Assembly: GCF_036898095.1 (NCBI RefSeq)
Contig: NC_090746.1
Span: 55,534,852 to 55,598,851 of the forward strand
Length of the DNA stretch: 64,000 bases
Source: Palaemon carinicauda
Taxonomy: Eukaryota; Arthropoda; Malacostraca; Decapoda; Palaemonidae
Direction: 5' to 3'
Shown: positions 19,755 to 30,490 of the stretch, one piece after another
Layout of the letters: each line of letters begins with the position of its first letter
How positions within the stretch are numbered: position 1 is the stretch's first letter
Position numbers and translations under genes: made by a program
Notes under the pieces: model-generated
The model's database searches: none
Told to the model about the DNA's origin: nothing
Seen by the model: only the letters and a program-made list of their open reading frames with translations

Positions 19755-21361
19755 CTTTCTTGGCCTTCCTGGTCTTCTTCCAGTAGATGAAATAACGTAA
19801 GTTCCTCTAGGTCTTCCTCGACCTCTCTTTTTACGACGCCCGCGACGAGAAACAACCGGCATTGGAACACTAAATTCTGGCAATGCAAAATCATCATCTT
19901 CAGGTGGTCCTTTGACTAATACTGCTGAAGCTGGGGATCCCCCAGGAAGTGTCATATCTACTACAATACCTTCACCATCTGTGTCTTCTAACTTTACACA
20001 GGCACCAAAGTGATTTTCAACTGGCATTTCAGCAAGAAAAACTGCATTGTGAATATCTTTTTTAAGTAATGAAATGGATCTATTTGTATCATTTTGAAAA
20101 TTTGTCTCTTTCATTTCTTTAATTATGTTTGGTGGTCTCCCTCGATTCCCTCCCCGTCCTCTTCTGCCAAACCTTTGATGTGGTCTTACTGGAACTGGCA
20201 CCCTTCTCGTCCTTTGACCTTTGAGACCATTGAAATCACTGTTTGCATCTCCTGAGCCTTTGACGCTTAGTATCAAAGACTTGCTGTCTTGAAGCCTCTT
20301 AAGATCTTCTGGACGGGGTAACACTGTAACAAGACGGTTACCTATTTTCTGAACAACTCCCTGTGCAGAAATAGCCATAGGACCAGTACCAATGAGCTTT
20401 TTTGACTGATTATTTGAGGCCTGCTTATTCAAAATATTATTTGTTTTAAAAACAAGAGACTGTCTGTTACCAATAGAGGAGGCAGATTTTGAAGAATTAT
20501 TTGAACCAGAAAGCTGGGATGCAATAAGCAAAGACTGTTGTCGCCGATTTGCACTTTGAGAATGTGTAGTATTACTGATAGAAGTTGTAGCCACTGGTGA
20601 TGTTAGTTCTGTCAATGTATGACTCTGGGGATCATCTTGCCCACTAACTGTTATGTGCTCAGAATCAATTGTTGATGCTAAAGTTACAGACTCTCCTGTT
20701 TCACTCATTAGTGGTAACTGTAAATTACTTAGTCCTTGCAAAATGGAAACACCTGACCCATCATTTAGAATTGATAGGGGCAAAGTTATGGTATGAGATG
20801 AGCCTGACTGATCATTTGCTGGTATCTGAATCAAATGTTCTCCTAGTAAAGCAGTAGGCGATCCAGCAACACCATCCTCCGTAGCTGTTAGGTATGTGAT
20901 TGTATGAGTTCCGTCACCACTCCCCATTGTCATAGTTGAATGTTCAGTACCTTGACTAAGTAGAGAAAACTGTTCACTAGCATCTTCTGCAGCCACAATT
21001 GTGACTGGCCCCTCACCAGTAAAATCCTGTTGTAAAATCATACCTGCTTCACCACCCAAAGCTCCTTGATCTAATTCCAACTCTCCATGAACTCCAGGGA
21101 GTTCAACAAAGTTTACTAGGCTTCCATCAGCTGCTCTTAAAAGAGGTATGGTGGACTGGGGATAGACAATAGTAACTGCCTGGCCTGTCTCGTCAGTAGT
21201 AACGTAATGTACCTCATCTTGCATTCCGGCATGATCCCCATTATGAGACATTACAGATGTGACTTTCAGGACTTCTTCAGCCTCACTCATTTCTCCAACA
21301 ACACCAACATCAGTGTCTCCAGCCATCTCAACTAATTGATGACTACCAGCTTCGTCGTTTC
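19755..21361 (-). CDS. Large internal exon of a host gene encoding an AT-hook-like nuclear protein
   Basis: A 1607-bp exon on the minus strand bounded by an acceptor (ccccttttctag/GA) at 21361 and a donor (CCAAGAAAG/gtaagaata) at 19755. It encodes about 535 residues. The first part is acidic and Ser/Thr/Gly-rich (EMAGDTDVGVVGEMSEAEEV, HYVTTDETGQAVTIVY). Near the end are three basic AT-hook-like motifs: GRRGRGGNRGRPPN, RGRRKKRGRGRPRGTY and GRRPGRPRK. AT-hooks bind the minor groove of AT-rich DNA, so a chromatin or transcription role is likely, but I do not recognise the family. The frame stays open 31 codons past the acceptor into the intron, which is not coding. The first two bases complete a codon begun by the exon at 44498-44549. 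Further exons must lie beyond the window start. Confidence 0.8.
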
Positions 21362-22399
21362 CTAGAAAAGGGGAACACCTCATTATAAATCCACATACTG
21401 TATATATTATCCATAAAGTACAGTAGGCTATAAGTATTTCATTTGGAACAACCAATTTAGGGGAAAACTTATACAGTACACAATGAAAGCCTGTACTGTA
21501 TATATACAGTGATTAAAATCTAAGGTTACATATAAAAGTACAGTATATTCTAATTTGATAGTTGGAAAATATGAATAATAATGATTATATTTTGAACATG
21601 ATTAAATAGCCAGTAATAAATTAAACTAGAAGGGCACTCAGTAAAGAATATGACTTTGCCACACCAAGAAGTCTTATTTTGTTCTTAACTCCACTGAATA
21701 ATTGCACTTTGATGTATTTTTTTCAAAATCTAATGGATTTGTTCTTGTGACATACCCCACGTGTACACCAAGTTTCGTTGAAATCGGTTGTGTAGTCTTT
21801 GCATAATGTTATTCACAAACAAAAAAATAAACTAACAAAATATTTGCCATAATCAAAGTACTACTGCATACTTGTACATTAATGTACTTTATCCAAAATG
21901 TTACGGATTCATCCTTGGGTCATACCCAACATGACTACCAAGTTTGGTCAAAATTGGTTTAGTAGCTTCTGTGTAAAGCAGCTCACAAATAAACAAAGAA
22001 ACAGACGACAGGTGTGAATACATATCCTTTTCTGGCAGAGGCAATCAATATAAAAAAAGAGAAGAATGTTAATTTAAGGCAGTATTGTAGTCTCATCTTT
22101 TGAATTTCAATATTGTAGACTTCATAGAACTGCCTTATGGAAAGGAGTAATTACCTAACTAATACCTTGACCTAATATCACAAATTTTAAAATCAATATA
22201 TGCTTTTCCTAGCTATACAAACCCGAGTCCTTTTCCATAGGGAATGTCTTTAATAGGGCTGGAACAGTTATTGAAATTGCTCCTACATGTTTTGGTCTTT
22301 TAAAAAGAGACTCACTTATTGGTGAGTAGTTAGTCCTTCTAGAACTGAACTGGTTGATTGTTTTTCTTCTCTGGAATGCTATATATCAACTGTATGTCA
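21362..22399 (-). other. Intron sequence with LINE-tail-like and DIRS-end-like remnants
   Basis: Mostly AT-rich. At 21690-22010 there are two similar stretches, each with a 'cataccc..cg/atg..accaagtttcgttgaaatcggt' core followed by cacaaacaaacaa-type sequence, the kind of tail seen on RTE-like LINE or SINE copies. At about 22200-22240, ttttcctagctatacaaacc resembles the left terminus of DIRS-D and DIRS-E and may be a solo fragment. Nothing here is coding. Confidence 0.45.
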
Positions 22400-22929
22400 G
22401 TCTCCTTGGTCCCATGTGGAAGAGAGAGAACCTCAGCAAGCTCCTATCAGCCTAAAGATGAGTAGGCTGATAGGGCCTGAAAGATGGAATACTTTAGTTT
22501 TAAAACAGATCCTTGAATTCAACTACTTGGGATCAATAATAACAGAAGAGGGATGTACTGAGAGAGCAGTGAGACGGAGAGTGAAAGAAGCATGGTAAAA
22601 AATGGAGAAGTAACTAGAATAGTTTTAGACAAGAAAAGGCCATCAAGACTTGAAATCAAGATTTATGGGACAGTCATCAGGCCTGTATCATTATATGGGG
22701 CAGAAGCTTTGGTACTTAGAGGAAAGAGGAGGGACTCTTAGAAAGAACCGTAATAAGATGATGAGATGGATGGCTGGAATATCACTACTAGAAAGAAGGT
22801 AGAGTCAAGATATATAAAGAATGCGTGGTAGTGTATACATACTATAATGTTAAAGAGAAGGCTAAGAAAGCTCTCCTGAGATACTACGATTCTGTAATAA
22901 AAAGAGAGGAGGTTGAACCAATCAAAAAC
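22400..22929 (+). pseudogene. LINE reverse transcriptase C-terminal remnant
   Basis: The plus-strand frame 22416-22598 reads FNYLGSIITEEGCTERAV followed by RRRVKEAW, typical of the region after the RT palm in some non-LTR retrotransposons. Broken continuations down to 22960 contain MRWMAGISLLER-like and YYDSVIKREEVEPI-like segments. Several stops interrupt it. DIRS-D begins within or at the end of this fragment. Confidence 0.7.
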
Positions 22930-23138
22930 ATGACAAATTCGGAGATAATTTGTATTTTTCCTAACCATACAAACCTTAGCTATTTACATAGGGTATTACT
23001 TTCGGCGTAGCTGAAATGACGAGCCATTAGAATTTTAACGAGGGTTAACTACCCTCTCGCTAGTTAGCGAGGGGGTAGGGGAGGGGTAGCTAGCTACCCC
23101 TCCCCCCTCACACACCGGTGAGCTGATTCACTTCACTT
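22930..23138. repeat. Left inverted terminal repeat of DIRS-D
   Basis: Inverted copy of 30491-30675. Shared landmarks are gaaatgacgagccattag, the palindrome-rich ctcgctagttagcgag block and caccggtgagctgattcac. The outer part (atgacaaattcggagataat) is specific to this end. Confidence 0.88.
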
Positions 23139-23183
23139 AGAGGTAGGACTTCACGGGGGACAGGGCTGGCGGGCAAAATATTT

Positions 23184-23283
23184 GTAAATAGCTAAGGTTT
23201 GTATGGTTAGGAAAAATACAAATTATCTCCGAATTTGTCATTTGTTCTGTAACCGAAATACAAACCACGCTATTTACATAGGG
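23184..23283. repeat. Internal complementary region (ICR) of DIRS-D
   Basis: Inverted left end (...gttaggaaaaatacaaatta) joined to inverted right end (gttctgtaaccgaaatacaaacc...). The joint lies near aatttgtcatttgttc at 23231-23250. Confidence 0.88.
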
Positions 23284-23765
23284 TGACTTAACCCTTAGGT
23301 AGGGTGGAAAGTCCCAGCCTTACTGGCTTTGGCTTTTGCCCGGGGACTCAGAATCTGAGTGAGTAGCACTCGAGAAAAGGAGTCCCTGCCCCTTGCAAAT
23401 TCCTTGCTCCGCAAGGAACGTGCGGCCTACATAAGCTTGTGTGTGAAGGAATGAAGTGTGACTCGTCCTAGGAAGTTGACCTGAAGTCCTTTAGATGGAA
23501 TTCTAGGCTAGGACGTTCCCTATACCACCTCGTCAGGGTATGGGGGACGTGACAGAATTATATTAATACTAGGAACACAAGGAAGCATGGTTTACCTGCA
23601 GTGGTTTGAGGTCAGCTATGCAGAGAACCCAGGATGCTGCTTTCACCAAGAGAGGGGAGAATGAAGAAAAGAGTAAGGGCCAGACATACTTTTTCATTCA
23701 TGCAGTCTAAAACCGGGTAACAATGCCCTTAACCTTCTGCTACCTGTCCACTAAGGAGCCTGAGG
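23284..23765. other. Untranslated 3' part of DIRS-D
   Basis: Sequence between the ICR and the recombinase stop codon, closely matched by DIRS-E 31012-31495. No open frame of note. Confidence 0.55.
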
Positions 23766-25217
23766 TTAGACCAGCTGTTGTGCAGCCACCACAGGGCCGA
23801 TAGAGAAAGTATCGAGGCTCCTGTGGGTCACGTCCTGCAGGTAGTGGGCTGTGAAGGTCGTTTGACGCTTCCAGACCCCAGCTTGTAGCACCTGCGTCAC
23901 AGAGAAGTTCCTCTTGAATGCCAGGGACGTTGCGATGCCTCTGACATCGTGTGCTCTAGGGCGACGTGACGGAGGAGGGTCTGGATTCAGGGCATGATCG
24001 ATGACCCTTCGAATCCAAGCTGAGATGGTATTCTTGGTGACCCTCCTCTTCGTCCTTCCTGTGCTCACAAACAGGGCTTGCACGCGAGGACGAACTGCAG
24101 CTGTTCTTTTAAGATAACGCCTCAGACTCCTTACTGGGCATAGTAGGAGATGGTCTGGGTCATCTGTTACAGAACGAAGACTCGAAATCCTGAAGGAGTC
24201 GAACCGTGGGTCCGGAACTCCAGGATTTTGAGTCTTAGCAACAAACTCAGGGACGAACCTGAACGTTACCTCCCCCCATCCCCTTGAATGGGAGACGTCG
24301 TACGAGAGACCATGAAGTTCACTGACACGCTTACCCGAAGCCAGAGCGAGCAGGAACACCGTCTTCCAAGTCAGGTGACGATCAGAAGCCTGGCGTAATG
24401 GTTCGAACGGGGGTCTCTTAAGAACCCTGATAACCCGAACCACGTTCCATGGAGGAGGTCTCACTTCCGACTGAGGGCAGGTAAGTTCGTAGCTTCGTAT
24501 GAGCAAAGAAAGTTCCAGCGAGGAAGAAATGTCTATTCCTTTCAGCCTGAAGGCCAGGCTTAAGGCTGAGCGATAGCCTTTCACCGCCGAGACCGAAAGG
24601 CGCATTTCCTCCCGCAAATATACAAGAAACTCCGCTATTGCTGGAATAGTGGCATCAAGGGGAGAGATACCCCTCCCACGACACCAACCACAGAAGACTC
24701 TCCACTTCGCCTGGTAGACCCCTGCAGATGACTTTTGCAGGTGTCGAGACATCCTCTCTGCAACTTGTTGCGAAAAGCCTCTCTCTGTGAGGAGATGCTG
24801 GATAGTCTCCAGGTGTGAAGTCGAAGCGATGCTACGGCTTTTTGGAAGATGTTGCAGTGTGGTTGCTTGAGTAGCTCGTGTCGTGGGGGGAGTTCTCTCG
24901 GGAGTTTCGTCAGGAGCTGCAGAAGGTCCGGGAACCACTCTGCATGATGCCATAGCGGAGCTATCAAGGTCATTGACAGGTTGACTGATAGTCTGGTCTT
25001 GTTGAGCACCCTTCTCATCAGACAGAACGGTGGGAAGGCGTAGACGTCGATGTTGTCCCACCATTGTTGGAAGGCATCTTGCCAGAGTGCCTTGGGGTCC
25101 GGGACTGGGGAGCAGTACAGCAGCAGCTTGAAGTTCAAGGCTGTCGCGAACAGGTCCACTGTCGGGGAACCCCACAAAGTCAGGACTTTGTTGGCTACTA
25201 GAGGATCCAAAGACCAC
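23766..25217 (-). CDS. Tyrosine recombinase of DIRS-D
   Basis: A 483-codon uninterrupted frame. The first 130 or so residues overlap the region after RNase H in another frame. The recombinase proper starts near residue 140 with a core-binding domain (VYQAKWRVFCGWCRGRG, VKGYRSALSLAFRL). The catalytic domain has the Arg box (ASGKRVSELHGLS), the HxxR box (AHDVRGIATSLAF), a conserved Trp (VWKRQTTF) and the nucleophile Tyr (TAHYLQDV). All catalytic residues that can be judged by eye are present. It would insert the circular element DNA by recombination at short shared sequences. Because the RT of this copy is broken, any activity would have to be in trans. Confidence 0.88.
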   Translation of the reverse strand: MVFGSSSSQQSPDFVGFPDSGPVRDSLELQAAAVLLPSPGPQGTLARCLPTMVGQHRRLRLPTVLSDEKGAQQDQTISQPVNDLDSSAMASCRVVPGPSAAPDETPERTPPTTRATQATTLQHLPKSRSIASTSHLETIQHLLTERGFSQQVAERMSRHLQKSSAGVYQAKWRVFCGWCRGRGISPLDATIPAIAEFLVYLREEMRLSVSAVKGYRSALSLAFRLKGIDISSSLELSLLIRSYELTCPQSEVRPPPWNVVRVIRVLKRPPFEPLRQASDRHLTWKTVFLLALASGKRVSELHGLSYDVSHSRGWGEVTFRFVPEFVAKTQNPGVPDPRFDSFRISSLRSVTDDPDHLLLCPVRSLRRYLKRTAAVRPRVQALFVSTGRTKRRVTKNTISAWIRRVIDHALNPDPPPSRRPRAHDVRGIATSLAFKRNFSVTQVLQAGVWKRQTTFTAHYLQDVTHRSLDTFSIGPVVAAQQLV

Positions 25218-25687
25218 TCAGTACTCACTATCTGCAAAGCTCTGCTCAGACTGTCGGCGAGCACATTCCTTTTGCCCGGAATGAAGCGAGCTGATAGTAG
25301 TATTGAGTGGACTTCGGTCCATCTCAGTATCTCTTCTGCAAGATGGGATAGCTGTTGTGAAAAGGTATCTCCCTGCTTGTTGATATAAGCCACTACTGTG
25401 GTGTTGTCGCTCATCACCACCACGGAGTGACCCGCCAGGATCTGTTGGAACTTTTTGTGGAGGGCCAGATATACGGCCTTCATTTCTAGCAGATTGATGT
25501 GGAGGTACTTTTCTGATTCTGACCATAGGCCTGAGATCCTTTGGTTCAAAACGTGGGCCCCCCACCCTTCTTTTGACGTGTCCGAGAACAGCATCAAATC
25601 CGGGGGGAGGACGAGAAGATCCACTCCCTTTCGAAGGTTTCCGTCGGTCAACCACCACTGCAGGTCCATCCGTTCCGCAGGCCCCAT
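24635..25687 (-). pseudogene. RNase H and post-RNase H part of DIRS-D pol
   Basis: A 350-codon open stretch, part of a longer pol frame with stops upstream. RNase H boxes are LFSDTSKEGWGAHV, INLLEMKAV, VVMSDNTTVVAYINKQG and KRNVLADSLSR, holding the acidic residues. It continues with SPTVDLFATALNFKL and IDVYAFPPFCLMRRVL, the conserved DIRS region often assigned to a Dam-like methyltransferase. Its 3' end overlaps the recombinase frame by 583 bp. Confidence 0.8.
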
Positions 25688-26459
25688 AGGGACCAGAATG
25701 TCCGGGGAATCGTTGCCTTGATTCCACCGAGACTTGAGCTACCATTGCAGGGATCTCATCCTGAGGCGGCCGTTTGGAACTAGACGGGCCAAGGACGACA
25801 GGTGACCTAGGAGACGTAACCAAGATTGGGCTGGAAGGTCTTCTCGTCTGAGGAAAGGCTCTGCGACCCTCCTCAGCCTTGCTATCCTGTCGTCTGATGG
25901 AAAGGCTTATTGGAGATTGGTGTCCAATATCATGCCTAGATATACCAGTTGTTGAGATGGAAGCAGAGAAGACTTCTCAAGATTTACCATGATCCCTAGA
26001 TCTTGGCAAAGTCCTAGAAGCTTGTCTCGGTGTCGAAGAAGGGTCGACTCCGAGTCTGCTAGGATCAGCCAGTCGTCCAGATAGCAAAGGAGACGGATGC
26101 CGATCCTGTGTGCCCACGAAGATATCAGGGTGAACACTCTGGTGAACACCTGTGGTGCTGTGGAGAGACCGAAACACAGCACCTTGAACTGGTAGATCTT
26201 GTTGTCTAGGCTGAATCTCAAGTACTTCCTGGAAGACGGATGGATTGGGATAAGGAAGTACGCGTCCTTCAGATCCAGTGTGCACATGAAGTCTTGCGGT
26301 CTCACTGCAAGTCTGACCGTGTCTGCTGTCTCCATGCTGAACGAAGTTTGTTTGACAAACTTGTTCAGGGCTGAGAGGTCGATGACGGGTCTCCAGCCTC
26401 CAGACGCCTTCTTTACAAGAAAGAGTCGACTGAAGAAGCCTGGGGAGCCGTCGACGACC
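25688..26459 (-). pseudogene. Reverse transcriptase of DIRS-D, interrupted by stops
   Basis: The RT core is clear: CTLDLKDAYFLIPIHPSS (motif A), LCFGLSTAPQVFTRV (motif B) and CYLDDWLILAD (catalytic YLDD). Stops at about 26461, 25906 and 25742 interrupt the frame. DIRS-E has sense codons at the last two positions (tccacaaag and tggcgactc), so those two are lesions of this copy. A different frame stays open across much of the region. Confidence 0.85.
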
Positions 26460-27384
26460 TATTGGAGAGCATCCTTCTTGAGCATGGTCTTGACTTCTGC
26501 CCGAAGGGCTAGCCCCTTTGCCGATCCCATGGCATAGGAGCTCAACGACACTGGATTCGCTGTCAGGGGAGGTAGAGATGTTATGAACGGGACGCGATAT
26601 CCTTGGCTGATCACGGAGATCGTCCAGGAATCGGCCCCGAGTTGCTGCCACCTGAATGCGCAACTTTGCAGGCATCCCCCCACTGGTGGACATGCAGGGG
26701 GATTGCCAATCCTAGCGTTTGCGGCCTCGACCGCTCCCTCTAGGATTCCTGCCTCCCCTCCCCTGGAGGAATTTCCGCCCGTCTTGTCTTTGACAGGAAA
26801 GGGCTGCTGTTTGGACACCTTTGCCTTTGCTGCCGGAGCCGGTTTCGATGTCCTAGACTGACGAGGCTGTTGTTGTTGAGGTGCTGGAGGCTTGTAGGGT
26901 CTGGATGTAAGAGCCCTTTGGAGGAGAGAATCGTGATTCGATTTCCTCCACCTCTCAGCTGTCCGTTCCACATCCTTGAGCTCAAACAGGCTCCTTCCAA
27001 GGATGGAAGAGTGTCTGAGCTTGCAGACATCCACGGCTGGGACCTTCGAGTGGAACATCTCTGTCACCGCATCACGACGCTTCAGGATCGTGTTTGCCCA
27101 CAAGTTCGAAACTTGGTGAGCCAGAAACTCGATGGTGCGTGTACCCGAGAAGAGGAAAGTCTCCATGGCCTTCCTGGTGCTCTCCTTGGACAAGTCCTCG
27201 GATCGCAACAGGATGCCCAGAGACCCCAGTCAGACATCCAGCCACGAAGTGGCCTGCATGGCACACTTTGCGACTTTCTCCTGGCTGAAGATCTCTGTAG
27301 CTGAGAATATCACCTACCGGGCGGAGAGTTTCTCAAGAGAAATTCCCCTGGTAAGCTCTTCCACAGAATGGTGGAGAGGAAGAG
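26459..27384 (-). pseudogene. Gag C-terminal part and Gag-RT linker of DIRS-D
   Basis: Frame 26459-27208 encodes a helical Gag segment (FLFSGTRTIEFLAHQVSNLW, LFELKDVERTAERWRKSN) followed by a Lys/Pro/Gln-rich linker and a CPPVGGCLQSC box just before the RT. The same segments are in DIRS-E and, decayed, in DIRS-A. A frame change near 27210-27390 separates it from the Gag middle part. Confidence 0.7.
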
Positions 27385-29271
27385 CTAAACAAGGCTCCCC
27401 CATGATCTCGAAGTACCTCCTCTGTTGTACACGAGGAGGTGGGAGGAGTTTGTTACCGGCAGAGGAACGGCTGGAGGAGGCGAGTTCGGAGAGCTGGCCC
27501 TCTTTACCCCCTGGGACCAGGGCAGAGCCGCGCTGGCCTTCGAGGGTTTTTGAGTGCTGTAGACTTGGTCCACGACCGTATCCTTGCCTTCGCGAGGGGC
27601 GGTCTGCGGGTCCTTGAACCTGTTGAGTTGCCTCATCAGATTCAGGACCTGCCAGAAGGCATGCTCCGACTCATGCAGCTCTCCTCCTGGTGGACTGGCA
27701 GCAAAGTCTCCTGTCCCCAACTGCTCTACTTGGGGGGACATGTGGACGTTCTCCTGGGGTCTTGCTGGCTCTGGTCGAATCCGGGAAGAAGACTTTGGGA
27801 CGGTCTTCGAGTCCTTGGGCTCCCTCCTAGGAAGGATACAGAACTCCAGTAAAGAAGTCTGAGGGCTCCTCTCTGCCCCCACACGGGACGATTCTCCTAC
27901 TCGAGGTGGGGTTCCTCCCATTGGTGCCGTGGGAGAATGTCTCACCTCGCTGGATTCTCCTGAGGACAGAAAGGCTTCGTCCACAGGAGGAAAAAACGTT
28001 TGAGAGGGGGAAGGGGCCTTCCTGACGGACTTCTTAGGAGCCAGTTTAACCCTAGGAGAAGTCACCACGAAGTCTAGTCCTCTCTTCCTCTTCAGCGGAG
28101 ACGAGGCTGCCGTTGGTTTGAGGCCCAGTTCAGCGAGGGCCGGCTTAACAGCCTGGACGATCGCTCTGATCAGGGACCCAAACCAAGGCTGACGGCTGAC
28201 AGACGCAGTGTCAGCGACTCCCGCTAGAGGGAAGGGGATCGGGTGATCCTTAGGAGTAGACACCAAAGGGCCTGCCTGAAAAGAAGAAGTGTGTTGTTGC
28301 CTAGACCTCTCTGAAGATTCTTCCTCCTCCTGCAAGTGCCCTGTTCTGCGCTTACGGGGTGGAAATCGTGAAGACGATGATCTGGATGTACGCGCTCCAG
28401 AAGACTCACAAGGTTGCCCGTCCTGCGAAACCCAAGGGGAATCGCTGTCGAGATCGTGCTGGCGCTCGCGCGATGGTAAAATCGCGGGTTCGCGCATGGG
28501 CGAACGTTGGCGCACATGCGCGCGGGGGAGGGTGCAAGTGGGCGCGCGGGCGAGCAAGGGAAAGTGCGCGTGGGGGCGCAGGCGAAAGTTTGCGTGGGGG
28601 CGCAGGCGAAAGTGCGCGTGGGCGCGCAGGTGAGGGTGCGCGCGATTGTAAGGGCGAGCGCTGGCGGCCGGGAGAACGACGGCGAGCGATGGCGCGTTGG
28701 CGCGAGAAGGCGACCGACTGCGCACAGGCGAGTTAGCGCGTGGGTGCGTAGGAGACCTTCGGCGATCTGAAGTATGGGCGCGCTGGCGCATTGGAGAGCG
28801 CTTGCGCGCAGGCGAAGGATCGCGCGGGCGGGCAGGAAATCGCTGGCGCGCAGTGACTCGTTCCATTCTAAAAGTGCGCACAGGTGAGTGCGCGTGATGG
28901 CGCGCAGGCGATGGCTGGCGCGTGGGCGAGTTCTGAGGGCGCGCAGGTGATCGTCGGCGAGGAGGCGGAGATCGTGGGCGCACGGGCGAACGTTGGTGCG
29001 CAACAGGAACAGGGCGCGCAGATGTGCACTGGCGAGCAGGAGATCTCTGACAAGCAGGAGAGCGCTGACGCGCAGGTGAGCGCTGGCGCGCAGGTGAGCG
29101 CTGGCGCGCAGGTGAGCGCTGGCGCGCAGGTGAGCCCTGGCGAGCAGGAGATCTACGGCGAGATGACTCAGCTACAGGAGATCGCTGGCGCATTGAGTCC
29201 GAAGAGGTCTGGTCCACACCTACAGCAGGAGAGCGCTTGCGCGCTACTCGCGCGCAGGTAAAACCTGGCAC
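27385..29271 (-). CDS. Gag middle part of DIRS-D with Arg-Ser-Pro repeats
   Basis: A 628-codon open frame. The first 300 or so residues are an Arg-Ser-Pro repeat region (RQRSPARQRSPARQRSP and variants), resembling the RS domains of splicing-associated proteins in composition. It is followed by an acidic/basic mixed part (SSRFPPRKRRTGHLQEEEE) and a Ser/Pro-rich part with the sequence GELHESEHAFWQVLNLMRQL, conserved in DIRS-E. The encoding DNA is a GC-rich, gcgcgcaggcgag-type repeat at 28500-29250. The frame starts inside the element and probably continues Gag from 29463-30374, separated from it by stops or a frameshift at 29272-29462. Function is inferred from position only. Confidence 0.65.
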   Translation of the reverse strand: MPGFTCARVARKRSPAVGVDQTSSDSMRQRSPVAESSRRRSPARQGSPARQRSPARQRSPARQRSPARQRSPACQRSPARQCTSARPVPVAHQRSPVRPRSPPPRRRSPARPQNSPTRQPSPARHHAHSPVRTFRMERVTARQRFPARPRDPSPARKRSPMRQRAHTSDRRRSPTHPRANSPVRSRSPSRANAPSLAVVLPAASARPYNRAHPHLRAHAHFRLRPHANFRLRPHAHFPLLARAPTCTLPRAHVRQRSPMREPAILPSRERQHDLDSDSPWVSQDGQPCESSGARTSRSSSSRFPPRKRRTGHLQEEEESSERSRQQHTSSFQAGPLVSTPKDHPIPFPLAGVADTASVSRQPWFGSLIRAIVQAVKPALAELGLKPTAASSPLKRKRGLDFVVTSPRVKLAPKKSVRKAPSPSQTFFPPVDEAFLSSGESSEVRHSPTAPMGGTPPRVGESSRVGAERSPQTSLLEFCILPRREPKDSKTVPKSSSRIRPEPARPQENVHMSPQVEQLGTGDFAASPPGGELHESEHAFWQVLNLMRQLNRFKDPQTAPREGKDTVVDQVYSTQKPSKASAALPWSQGVKRASSPNSPPPAVPLPVTNSSHLLVYNRGGTSRSWGSLV

Positions 29272-29462
29272 TTAAGGGACTTACTCACATTGTGAGATAA
29301 GCCCTTTTGCCCAGAAGGGACAGGTGCCCGTTGGATAACGGGGTGCGTTGGCGCCCACTGCGCATCTGCGTCCAGGAACGGAGAAGGAAGACTCCCAGGT
29401 CTGGCAAGCGTAGGAGATCGCGAACGATCTGCTGAGAGGTCTAGCGATGCAGCTGCAATGGT

Positions 29463-30374
29463 CTACTCACGTCGAGGGGGCTCCTCTGCGGGGGACGTCG
29501 AAGGCGATGAACCGAAGAGGCGCCTCCTAACTCCCTTGTAAGGAGAAGGAAGGCCTCTACAGCGAAGAGGAGGGCGAGCCTTACGGCGAAGACGACCTCG
29601 AGGGGCAGCAACACCATCGTCGGTCCTCCGAAGAGGAGTCTCTGTCAGTGAACTCCCCCGAGGGGGAGAATCACCCGCAGGAGAGACCGTTGGACTCAGC
29701 TCCTCCCTCGAAGGATGTTCGGAGGGGGAAACTGAGCCTTCAGCAACATCCGCAACAACAGCAGGGGTTTGACCCGACCCGTCGGAAGCCTCTGCCACAA
29801 CAACGTCGACAATAGACAGAGGATCTACCTCTGCTATTACCGGTAACTGTTTGACAGCTGCACCCAACTGGATCAGGTCAAACAGGGCTTCCCTGGAGGG
29901 CGAGCCCTTAAGCCCCAAGGAAGCCCAAAGCTGCAAAAGATCATTATTAGCAACAGAGTTATCACTATCAATATCCTCCCCCGGAGGAGAAGGAGGAGCT
30001 GCCTCGCTATGGGAGGCAACTCCCTCTCCTGAACCCCGAGGTTGGTCAACAAAAGAATGGCCTACGCTACCACTCGACGGCCTCTCACGAGAGACCGATC
30101 GAGTGGGAGCTTCGGAGGAGGTTTGGGCAACGGAAGAAGAGTCCTTGGAACCTTCCTTCTTCAAGGAAGCCCTTGAAGGAGAAAGTTCACGCCTAGACTT
30201 CTTCTTACGTCGCCGGGAAAACCTCTCCCACTGGTAGGTAGACCACTTCCTACAAGTTTTATCCCTATCACACCGTTGACCTCTCCAGTACGGACACAAG
30301 GTGTGAGGGTCCGTCTTGACTACCGACATGAACGTTCCACAAGGGCGGTCGGGTAGTCCAGGGCACTTCCGCAT
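29463..30374 (-). CDS. Gag N-terminal part of DIRS-D with Cys cluster
   Basis: I take the ATG at 30374 (MRKCPGLPDRPCG) as the start, because the residues upstream in the same frame are an unrelated hydrophobic stretch. The Cys cluster (CPGLPDRPC, DPHTLCPYWRGQRCDRDKTC) matches DIRS-A and DIRS-E, although one Cys kept there (PYCRA) is Trp here. A Lys/Arg/Ser-rich stretch follows, then the conserved NNDLLQLWASLGLKGSPSR...LFDLIQLGAAV motif. The end is Arg-rich. It is likely the start of the Gag protein. Confidence 0.7.
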   Translation of the reverse strand: MRKCPGLPDRPCGTFMSVVKTDPHTLCPYWRGQRCDRDKTCRKWSTYQWERFSRRRKKKSRRELSPSRASLKKEGSKDSSSVAQTSSEAPTRSVSRERPSSGSVGHSFVDQPRGSGEGVASHSEAAPPSPPGEDIDSDNSVANNDLLQLWASLGLKGSPSREALFDLIQLGAAVKQLPVIAEVDPLSIVDVVVAEASDGSGQTPAVVADVAEGSVSPSEHPSREELSPTVSPAGDSPPRGSSLTETPLRRTDDGVAAPRGRLRRKARPPLRCRGLPSPYKGVRRRLFGSSPSTSPAEEPPRRE

Positions 30375-30490
30375 GATAGAGAGAAAGAGGCCAACTTCAA
30401 ACACACAAGCTGTAAGAAAAAGCAAAAAGACTAAGGCTGTCAAAAATGCGAGGGTGAGACAGACACGTCTGATCATCACCCGAGCCAAAA

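Noticed and set aside
28289..29261. Several plus-strand frames opposite the DIRS-D Gag (for example 28884-29261)
   Set aside because: They read through GC-rich repeats antisense to the Gag repeat region and are repetitive Ala/Gly/Arg/Glu sequence; shadows of the minus-strand repeats.
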